Source: an uncultured Granulosicoccaceae bacterium (lineage in GTDB: Bacteria; Pseudomonadota; Gammaproteobacteria; JABXHR01). From it: a stretch of 5,728 bases of DNA. The notes below the pieces were generated by a model that was not told the origin of the DNA, did no database searches, and saw only the letters and a program-made list of their open reading frames with translations. The translations under genes and the position numbers were made by a program. Within the stretch, counting starts at the first letter, position 1. The number at the start of each line of letters is the position of its first letter. Positions 1 through 5,021 of the stretch are shown one piece after another. The DNA is taken from the NCBI GenBank assembly GCA_937921805.1, contig CAKZUS010000001.1:1-5728 (forward strand). Reading direction: 5' to 3'.

Positions 1-117
1 GTGTTGAACTCCAACGACCCAGACTGCTTGAAGTGGATTCAGAAATTCCGCGAAGCGCCCGCCGAGGGCAGCGCTGCGGCACGTGGGCGCCGCCCCAGCC
101 GTCGTCAGCGGACCTAA
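1..117 (+). CDS. C-terminal fragment of a probable methyltetrahydrofolate:corrinoid methyltransferase (5' end outside window)
   Basis: An open frame runs from the first base to a TAA at 115-117 and encodes 38 residues. It starts with GTG, but this is probably an internal codon because the frame is open at the window edge. The stretch VLNSNDPDCLKWIQKFR resembles the end of AcsE/MtgA-type methyltransferases, which typically finish with a leucine-asparagine pair, then Tyr-Cys-Asp and a Phe-Leu-Lys-x-Phe-Arg motif. Enzymes of this family have a dihydropteroate-synthase-like TIM barrel and move a methyl group between tetrahydrofolate and a corrinoid protein in the cytoplasm. About 20 residues follow the usual family end, finishing in an arginine-rich tail (RGRRPSRRQRT). 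The next gene encodes a RACo-like corrinoid activase, which fits this reading. The match comes from a short remembered pattern, so the assignment is tentative; only the reading frame and stop are certain. Confidence 0.5.
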   Translation: MLNSNDPDCLKWIQKFREAPAEGSAAARGRRPSRRQRT

Positions 118-187
118 ACCCTGACTTTCACTTTGACTTGCGAGTGCGAACCACTTTGTTCCCTCACATCACCCCACTGGAAAGACC

Positions 188-2251
188 ATGAATGATTCTA
201 CCGATCCGAGCGAGCTGCACCCCGCCGCTGGCCAGTCCAATGAAGCTTTAGTCGTCTTCACTCCGTCGGGTAAGCGGGGACATTTCGCTCTGGGCACCCC
301 GGTGCTCCAAGCCGCGCGCAGTCTTGGCGTCGATGTCGATTCTGTGTGCGGCGGGCGCGGCCTGTGTGGCCGCTGTCAGGTGATTTGCCCCACCGGCAAC
401 TTCCCCAAGCACGGCATCTCCGTTACGGACCTGCACCTGCCCGCCAAAACACTGGTCGAGCAGCGCTACGAAAAGGTCAAGCGCATTGATCTGGGGCAAC
501 GGCGCCTGAGCTGCCAGACCCACATCCTCGGGGATCTCGTCGTGGACGTCCCCCCCGAGAGCCAAGTGCACCGCCAAGTGGTGCGCAAAGAGGCCTCAGA
601 GGTCGAGATTGGCATTGATCCGCCCATCCAGCTCTACCACATCAATGTGCGCGAGCCAGATATGCACGATCCCAGCGGCGATTGGGAGCGCGTACAAGAA
701 GCTCTACAAAGCGACTACGGGCTAGTGGGTTTGACGCTTGATGTCAGCCAGCGGATCTCACTGCAAAGCATGCTGCGCAAGGGCCAGTGGCAAGTCTCTG
801 TCGCAGTGCACGAGGGCACCGAAGTCATCGGCATTTGGCCCGAACGCCGCGAATACGTCTACGGCGTTGCAATCGATGTCGGCTCCACCACCATCGCCGC
901 CAATTTGTGTCGCCTAGAAGACGGCAAAGTGTTGGCCTCGGGCGGGATTATGAACCCGCAAATTCGCTTTGGCGAAGACCTGATGAGTCGCGTTTCGTAT
1001 TGCATGATGAACCCCGGCGGTGAGCAAGAGATGTGCACCGCCGTGCGCGACAGCTTGAACGAGCTGATCTTCGACATCGCCACGGAGGCGGAGGTCGCGC
1101 TGGACTATATCCTGTCTATGACTCTGGTTGCCAACCCCGTCATGCACCATTTATTGCTGGGCGTCAGTCCGGTAGAACTCGGTGGCGCTCCGTTTGCGCT
1201 GGCTATTGACGGCAGCCTCACCATCCCCACACGCGAGTTAGACCTGCGCATTCACCCCAGTGGGCGCGCCTATATCCTGCCCTGCATCGCGGGGCACGTC
1301 GGCGCCGATACCGCCGGAGTGGTGCTCTCCGAACGCCCCGATCAAGCCGACCCCATTACGCTGCTTGTGGATGTGGGCACCAATGCCGAGATTGTATTGG
1401 GCAATCGCGACAAGCTCCTCGCCTGCTCCAGCCCCACCGGCCCCGCCTTTGAGGGCGCTCAAATCAGCGGCGGGCAACGTGCCGCCCCCGGTGCTATCGA
1501 GCGCGTGCGCATCGACAAAGACACGCTAGAGCCGCGCTTTCGTATTATCGGCAGCGAGCTGTGGAGCGACGAGCCTGGCTTTGACGAAGCCGCCGCCGCG
1601 ACCGGCATTACCGGCATCTGTGGTTCGGGCATTATCGAAGTCGTCGCCGAGATGTACCTCGCGGGTCTGATCGACCCCGATGGGGTTATCGACGGCGCCC
1701 TCGCCGCCACCAGCGAGCGCGTGATCGCCAATGAACGCACCTGGTCGTATCTGATGTACGACGGCGAGGTGCGTATCGTCATCACCCAGAACGATATTCG
1801 TCAAATCCAGCTCGCCAAAGCCGCACTCTACGCTGGCATCCGCCTACTGATGGACGAAATGGGCATCGAAACGGTAGACCGTATCCGCCTTGCGGGCGCA
1901 TTTGGTAGCCATATTGATGTCAAATACGCCATCGTTTTGGGTTTGCTCCCCGACTGCGTGCTCGACAACGTCGCCAGTGCCGGCAATGCTGCAGGCACCG
2001 GCGCGCGTATCGCCCTGCTTAACCAAGGCGCCCGTCGCGATATCGAAGACCTCGTCAAGCGTATTCACAAAGTCGAGACCGCCGTCGAGCCAAGATTCCA
2101 AGAACATTTTGTCGAGGCGATGGCGATACCGCATAAAACAGCCAGCTACCCCGAGCTATCCAAAGCCATCACCCTGCCTGCGATCAAAAAGAGCCAGGCT
2201 GCCAGCGGCAGCGAAGGACGCGCAGGGCGTAGGCGCCGCAGAAAGGCCTAG
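188..2251 (+). CDS. ASKHA-domain 2Fe-2S protein, RACo-like corrinoid reductive activase (DUF4445 family)
   Basis: The protein has 687 residues, slightly longer than RACo of Carboxydothermus (about 630). Residues 20-125 form a plant-type 2Fe-2S ferredoxin domain: Cys54, Cys60 and Cys63 (C-x5-C-x2-C, in CGGRGLCGRC) plus Cys109 (RRLSCQ). Residues about 140-225 are a linker/middle domain. The ASKHA ATPase fold begins with the phosphate loop DVGSTT (230-235), followed by a second acidic loop DVGTNAE (from 395), a GSGI adenosine motif (479-482) and LAGAFGSH (568-575). In this family, ATP-dependent interaction with an inactivated Co(II) corrinoid protein lets the Fe-S cluster deliver the low-potential electron that regenerates Co(I). 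The start is ATG at 188, with GGAAAG at 179-184 as ribosome binding site. The last 15 residues are a low-complexity, arginine-rich extension. The gene lies 70 nt after the putative methyltransferase on the same strand, probably in one operon. The family call is firm; the exact corrinoid partner and methyl donor are unknown. Confidence 0.9.
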   Translation: MNDSTDPSELHPAAGQSNEALVVFTPSGKRGHFALGTPVLQAARSLGVDVDSVCGGRGLCGRCQVICPTGNFPKHGISVTDLHLPAKTLVEQRYEKVKRIDLGQRRLSCQTHILGDLVVDVPPESQVHRQVVRKEASEVEIGIDPPIQLYHINVREPDMHDPSGDWERVQEALQSDYGLVGLTLDVSQRISLQSMLRKGQWQVSVAVHEGTEVIGIWPERREYVYGVAIDVGSTTIAANLCRLEDGKVLASGGIMNPQIRFGEDLMSRVSYCMMNPGGEQEMCTAVRDSLNELIFDIATEAEVALDYILSMTLVANPVMHHLLLGVSPVELGGAPFALAIDGSLTIPTRELDLRIHPSGRAYILPCIAGHVGADTAGVVLSERPDQADPITLLVDVGTNAEIVLGNRDKLLACSSPTGPAFEGAQISGGQRAAPGAIERVRIDKDTLEPRFRIIGSELWSDEPGFDEAAAATGITGICGSGIIEVVAEMYLAGLIDPDGVIDGALAATSERVIANERTWSYLMYDGEVRIVITQNDIRQIQLAKAALYAGIRLLMDEMGIETVDRIRLAGAFGSHIDVKYAIVLGLLPDCVLDNVASAGNAAGTGARIALLNQGARRDIEDLVKRIHKVETAVEPRFQEHFVEAMAIPHKTASYPELSKAITLPAIKKSQAASGSEGRAGRRRRRKA

Positions 2252-2268
2252 ACAAGGCCTAGCGGTGC
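2233..2268 (+). other. Compound stem-loop spanning the activase stop codon
   Basis: The outer stem pairs GCGCCGC (2233-2239) with GCGGTGC (2262-2268): seven pairs, one of them G-U. The inner stem pairs AGGCCT (2244-2249) with AGGCCT (2255-2260) around the loop AGACA (2250-2254). An asymmetric internal loop (AGAA opposite A) separates the two stems. The stop codon TAG (2249-2251) lies inside the structure. No U-run follows on either strand, so this is not a classical intrinsic terminator. It could protect the 3' end of the mRNA or separate the activase transcript from the convergent LysR transcript. It could also be a by-product of the arginine-rich codons. No folding energy was computed. Confidence 0.35.
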
Positions 2269-2290
2269 GCTCAACTCAACCAGAGCACTT

Positions 2291-3235
2291 TCAATCTGGG
2301 CGGTGTGATTTTTTGTCGCCATCGCTCAGCCAACTTTCCCAGTATGGATGAGGGGTAAAGCGATCTACGAGAAAATCGATAAATCGACGGGACTTCAGCG
2401 ATAAAAACCGACTGCCAGGGTATATTACATAGACGGACGCCCCAAACCATCGGTAGTCCGTCAGCACAGGATGCAAAAGCTTTTCCTCTATCGCCGAATG
2501 CACAATAAAGCTAGGCTCGCATACAATTCCAAGGCCAGAGACGGCGGCTTCTCTCAACGAGTCTCCATTGGTTGAGACCAGCCTTTTCGTGACGGAGACC
2601 TTCCCCGCTCTGCCATTGGGCGCGACATATTTCCAAACCGAAGAATTAGGTATATTGCCGTAGCAAAGCCCCGGCAATCCTTGCAGGTCTTCTGGCTTGT
2701 CTGGATAAGCATGTTTCTGGAAAAATTCTGGTGCCGCGCACACGACATACTGAACATCGAACAGCTTCCTTGCTTTCATCGAAGAGTCATCCAGCTCCCC
2801 AATTCTAATCGCTAGATCGAACCCATCCTCTATCAAATCAACTCGCTTGTCGCTCAAATCCAGTTCAACATTGATTTCAGGGTGTTTGAGCATGAACGCA
2901 CACAAGGCTGGAGACAGGTGCGAAATACCAAAACTCAAGGGAGCAGCAATGCGCAGTACGCCTCGGAGTGATTTGCTTTGCGCCGTAATGTCAGCTTCTG
3001 CCGCTTCTAATTCCGAAAGAATACCGACACAGCGATCATAGTAGTGCTGCCCTTCATGAGTGAGATGCATGGACCGGGTGCTGCGTTGCAACAAGACCAC
3101 TCCCAGACGCGCCTCCAAGTTTTTCATGTGCCGCGAGATTCCTGATACCGCCACGCCGCGAACCTCAGCCGCACGGGTCGCAGAGCCAGAATCCACTAAC
3201 TGAACGAAGGTGCGTAGTTCTTCAAGTTCACTCAT
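2291..3235 (-). CDS. LysR-family transcriptional regulator, divergent from azoR
   Basis: The predicted protein has 314 residues, the usual LysR length. The N-terminal winged helix-turn-helix covers about residues 4-62, with the helix-turn-helix at 18-37 (SATRAAEVRGVAVSGISRHM) and the typical LE-x2-LG ... LLQR-x-TR-x3-LT continuation at 40-59. Residues about 90-295 form the periplasmic-binding-protein-like effector domain of the CrgA-like group, and the end contains a PHPYWE motif common there. The chosen start is ATG at 3235, giving MSELEEL. An in-frame ATG at 3250 would add five residues (MFQKN). The downstream start is preferred because a purine run (AGAAAAA) precedes it, and a possible -10 element (TACAAT, 3261-3266 on the - strand) would leave almost no leader before the upstream ATG. 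By family and arrangement it probably controls the divergent azoR and itself; the inducer is unknown. It converges with the activase gene, with 39 nt between the stops. Confidence 0.93.
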   Translation of the reverse strand: MSELEELRTFVQLVDSGSATRAAEVRGVAVSGISRHMKNLEARLGVVLLQRSTRSMHLTHEGQHYYDRCVGILSELEAAEADITAQSKSLRGVLRIAAPLSFGISHLSPALCAFMLKHPEINVELDLSDKRVDLIEDGFDLAIRIGELDDSSMKARKLFDVQYVVCAAPEFFQKHAYPDKPEDLQGLPGLCYGNIPNSSVWKYVAPNGRAGKVSVTKRLVSTNGDSLREAAVSGLGIVCEPSFIVHSAIEEKLLHPVLTDYRWFGASVYVIYPGSRFLSLKSRRFIDFLVDRFTPHPYWESWLSDGDKKSHRPD

Positions 3236-3236
3236 A

Positions 3237-3290
3237 TTTTTCTGAAACATGGAAATATATATTGTAATTATGCCTATTTATTCAGAAAAA
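3237..3290. promoter_or_regulatory. Candidate LysR operator: perfect 10-bp inverted repeat in the lysR-azoR control region
   Basis: TTTTTCTGAA at 3237-3246 is repeated exactly as its reverse complement TTCAGAAAAA at 3281-3290, with 34 nt between the arms. The centres are 44 bp apart, close to four helical turns, so the arms would face the same side of the DNA. A palindrome, AATATATATT (3254-3263), lies between them. LysR tetramers commonly bind two spaced dyadic sites between divergent genes and bend the DNA, so this arrangement fits. The left arm sits directly upstream of the preferred LysR start, overlapping its leader. If the ATG at 3250 is used instead, the arm lies inside the first codons. 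The repeat is AT-rich, so chance cannot be excluded. Confidence 0.35.
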
Positions 3291-3306
3291 CAAAAATGCT
3301 ACATTC

Positions 3307-3330
3307 ATTTCCATCGTCAATACAGGAAAT
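3307..3330 (+). promoter_or_regulatory. azoR ribosome binding site within a small possible hairpin
   Basis: AGGAA at 3324-3328 is a good Shine-Dalgarno sequence, six nt before the ATG at 3335, and it decides the start of azoR. The segment GGAAAT (3325-3330) is complementary to ATTTCC (3307-3312) across a 12-nt loop. A leader hairpin could therefore partly hide the ribosome binding site. The stem is only six pairs, so any effect on translation would be mild. Confidence 0.4.
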
Positions 3331-3334
3331 TTCA

Positions 3335-3925
3335 ATGTCTACGCGTCTCCTCCACATCGATAGCAGCATGCGTCATGAAGGCTCACGCAGCCGCAGCCTG
3401 TCCAAAGCACTGGTGCATCACTTGTCTGACATGCACCCCGACGTCATAGTGACCAAGAGAGACTTGAGTGACGGTGTGCCGTTTATTGATGCGAACTGGA
3501 TTGAGTCGAATTTCACTCCTCCAGAGGAGCGTTCGCCAGAACAGCGTGCAGTATTGGCGCACTCCGATATTTTGTTCAATGAACTTAAAGCCGCAGATGT
3601 TCTAGTGCTCGGCACGGCGATCTACAACTTTGGTATCCCAGCAGCGCTGAAAGCATGGGTGGATATGATTGTCAGAGCGAAAGAGGCTTTTAAGTATGGC
3701 GAAAACGGTCCCATTGGCCTGTTGGAAGGGAAATCCGCTTACGTTACGGTGGTTTCGGGCGGAACCCAGGCCGGTAGTGATATTGATTTCGCGTGGCCCT
3801 ACTTAAAACATATTCTTGGTTTTATTGGCATTAGCAAGGTTACGCTTATAAACAGCGATCTTGCTGGTGTGAAACCTGAACAAGCAAACGAAATCGCTTT
3901 AGAGAAAATCCGCATGCTGGGTTGA
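3335..3925 (+). CDS. azoR: FMN-dependent NADH-azoreductase (AzoR family)
   Basis: The protein has 196 residues, close to E. coli AzoR (about 200). It has a flavodoxin-like fold. The N-terminus LLHIDSS followed by a Ser/Arg-rich segment (SRSRSLS, 17-23) forms the FMN phosphate loop. AIYNFGIP (95-102) corresponds to the MYNFNI flavin-binding loop, followed by LKAWVDMIVRA and the FKYGENGPIGLLEGK segment typical of the family. SGGT (141-144) matches the second flavin loop, and HILGFIGI (159-166) is the conserved helix. Such enzymes are cytoplasmic homodimers that carry out two-electron reduction of quinones and azo compounds with NAD(P)H, so the physiological role is usually protection from thiol-reactive quinones. 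The start at 3335 has AGGAA six nt upstream; an in-frame ATG at 3296 would add 13 residues not expected in the family. Two stops stand in tandem (TGATAG). The divergent LysR gene is the likely regulator. Confidence 0.93.
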   Translation: MSTRLLHIDSSMRHEGSRSRSLSKALVHHLSDMHPDVIVTKRDLSDGVPFIDANWIESNFTPPEERSPEQRAVLAHSDILFNELKAADVLVLGTAIYNFGIPAALKAWVDMIVRAKEAFKYGENGPIGLLEGKSAYVTVVSGGTQAGSDIDFAWPYLKHILGFIGISKVTLINSDLAGVKPEQANEIALEKIRMLG

Positions 3926-3942
3926 TAGAAATTGAGACCCAG
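3917..3942. terminator. Weak candidate bidirectional terminator between convergent azoR and the chalcone-isomerase-like gene
   Basis: CTGGGT (3917-3922) pairs with ACCCAG (3937-3942). A further U-G pair is possible inside (3923 with 3936), leaving a loop of about 12 nt. The stem begins in the last codons of azoR and ends 22 nt before the end of the convergent gene. The + strand continues with AATATAT rather than a U-run, and the - strand has only a short TTTT some distance after the stem. The position suits a shared terminator, but the sequence is a poor example. Confidence 0.3.
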
Positions 3943-3963
3943 AATATATCGCCAACGCTTCCA

Positions 3964-4464
3964 TCACTCCCCCAATAATCGCTTCCGCAGAGTAGGCTCC
4001 ATCGTCTCTGGCGACAGCCAGATATCAATAAATGCGCGGGCCAAAGCCGGATCAGTGACAAGTCCCAGGGAGGTGTCGTTGTGGAAAAACTCTCCCTCAG
4101 AGGCGCGGTAGACAAAGAGCAGGCGGTCGCTTTTTTGGATATCGGGCCACAGTGCGCTGAGCGATTGCAACCACGCGCGGCGTTGCGCCGGGTCGATACC
4201 GGCTTTCGACCAGGCTTTATCGGTCGCTTTGAGCAGGATGTCGGCGCTGAGGCTGCGCTTGTACTGGATCTCTAATGCCGCTTGGGCACCGGGGCTGTAG
4301 ACTCCGGTGGGGCTGCTGAGCGTGGCCTCGTAGAGTGCAAAGCCATACCAGCGTAGCGTTCCTTGCCCTATGGTTTGCCACGACATTACGCTCGGTGGCA
4401 GCGCCAGGGCTGATTGGGCCAGTAGCAATAAGGCAATACACCCGACTCTCTTCATCATTTTCAT
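3964..4464 (-). CDS. Chalcone-isomerase-like secreted protein (Chalcone_3-type family)
   Basis: The protein has 166 residues. Residues 1-21 form a signal peptide: basic MKMMKR, a hydrophobic core CIALLLLAQ, and an ALA cleavage site before LPPSV, so the mature protein is probably periplasmic. The mature part shows the family pattern: GTLRWYGFALYEATL near the start, IQYKRSLSADILLKATDKAWSK in the middle, and near the end a D-RLLFVY segment, a short turn with HND, then a DPALARAFIDIWL helix and LRKRLLG. The bacterial family is named for its fold and is not known to isomerise chalcones. Relatives of this fold bind fatty acids, so a lipid-binding role is plausible here but inferred. The start at 4464 overlaps the stop of the DUF2878 gene as ATGA, and AAGGAA lies 8 nt upstream. 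It is the last gene of the operon in this window and converges with azoR. Confidence 0.85.
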   Translation of the reverse strand: MKMMKRVGCIALLLLAQSALALPPSVMSWQTIGQGTLRWYGFALYEATLSSPTGVYSPGAQAALEIQYKRSLSADILLKATDKAWSKAGIDPAQRRAWLQSLSALWPDIQKSDRLLFVYRASEGEFFHNDTSLGLVTDPALARAFIDIWLSPETMEPTLRKRLLGE

Positions 4465-5021
4465 GCGTTGTGTTCCTTGTGGGGCGGTGAGGGGTTCATA
4501 AACAATACTGAACTGCTGACGCTGCGCAGTAATACGGGCATCAGCACCGCCCAGGCGACGCTGAGCATGAGCCAGGAATGGATCTCCAGTGCGCCTAAGC
4601 GCTGTGCACCAGCATAGGCAAACGGGCCAGCAATGGCTCCAAGCAGTGCCTGCAGCGGCCAAGCCAAGCGGTGTAGCCACGCTAGGGAGTAGGCCAGGCT
4701 CACGGCCAGATAGGCCCACAGAACAACCAAGCCCGTGGGCGCGATAGCCGCCGCGGTGAAGGACAAACTCCCCGCGCTCACCAGCGCGATATCTACACCT
4801 AAGCCCAGCAGGCCGCTTAGCAGCAGTATGGCGTCGCGCGCCTTGTGCGCACTGAGGACAAAGTGCAACGCCAGCAAGGCCGCAGCGCAGAGTAGCCCCG
4901 CCTGTGGCAGCAGCACTACGGCGAACCACATGCTCTGGAACAACAGCATATTCCCCCACAGCGCGCGCCGCGATGGTGCGGGTATCGACAACGGGACGGA
5001 GGGAGCCGTGACTGTATTCAT
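4461..5021 (-). CDS. DUF2878 family inner-membrane protein
   Basis: The protein has 186 residues and no known biochemical function. Hydrophobicity suggests six membrane segments at about 21-37, 40-57, 63-83, 91-115, 121-138 and 147-166, after a polar N-terminus of 20 residues. Family signatures are visible: NMLLFQSMWFAVV near the start, GLGVDIAL around 73-80, then PTGLVVLWAYLAVSLAYSL and the strongly typical LLGAIAGPFAYAGAQRLGA. The ATG at 5021 overlaps the stop of the methyltransferase gene as ATGA. Its own stop overlaps the next start in the same way, so all three genes are probably translationally coupled. DUF2878 genes commonly sit beside Cfa-like methyltransferases and DUF1365/FAD-oxidoreductase genes, suggesting a role in modifying or moving membrane fatty acids; this is inferred from context. 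A Shine-Dalgarno-like AGAGG lies about 13 nt upstream, rather far, which fits reliance on coupling. Confidence 0.87.
   Translation of the reverse strand: MNTVTAPSVPLSIPAPSRRALWGNMLLFQSMWFAVVLLPQAGLLCAAALLALHFVLSAHKARDAILLLSGLLGLGVDIALVSAGSLSFTAAAIAPTGLVVLWAYLAVSLAYSLAWLHRLAWPLQALLGAIAGPFAYAGAQRLGALEIHSWLMLSVAWAVLMPVLLRSVSSSVLFMNPSPPHKEHNA

Noticed and set aside
122..158. Short direct repeats TGACTT (122-127, 134-139) and CACTTTG (129-135, 152-158) in the gap before the activase.
   Set aside because: Six- and seven-base repeats in 70 nt are easily due to chance, and they do not form an array or a known site.
133..160. Possible promoter before the activase: TTGACT at 133-138 as a -35 element.
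   Set aside because: No acceptable -10 hexamer stands 15-19 nt downstream (only TTTGTT-like sequence), and the gene is probably in an operon with the upstream gene.
248..577. 109-codon open frame on the - strand inside the activase gene.
   Set aside because: It lies opposite the 2Fe-2S domain coding sequence and shows no recognisable motif. Antisense frames like this are common in GC-rich genes.
1890..2351. 153-codon + strand frame overlapping the activase end and extending past its stop.
   Set aside because: It is the +1 shadow of the activase for most of its length, has low-complexity composition and runs into the 3' end of the convergent LysR gene.
3296..3334. Upstream ATG extending azoR by 13 residues.
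   Set aside because: The extension is not expected in the family, lacks a ribosome binding site, and the ATG at 3335 has AGGAA at ideal distance.
4435..4464. Lipoprotein signal, because Cys9 lies in the N-terminus of the chalcone-isomerase-like protein.
   Set aside because: The residues before the cysteine are KRVG, before the hydrophobic core, not a lipobox. The ALA site at 19-21 suits signal peptidase I instead.
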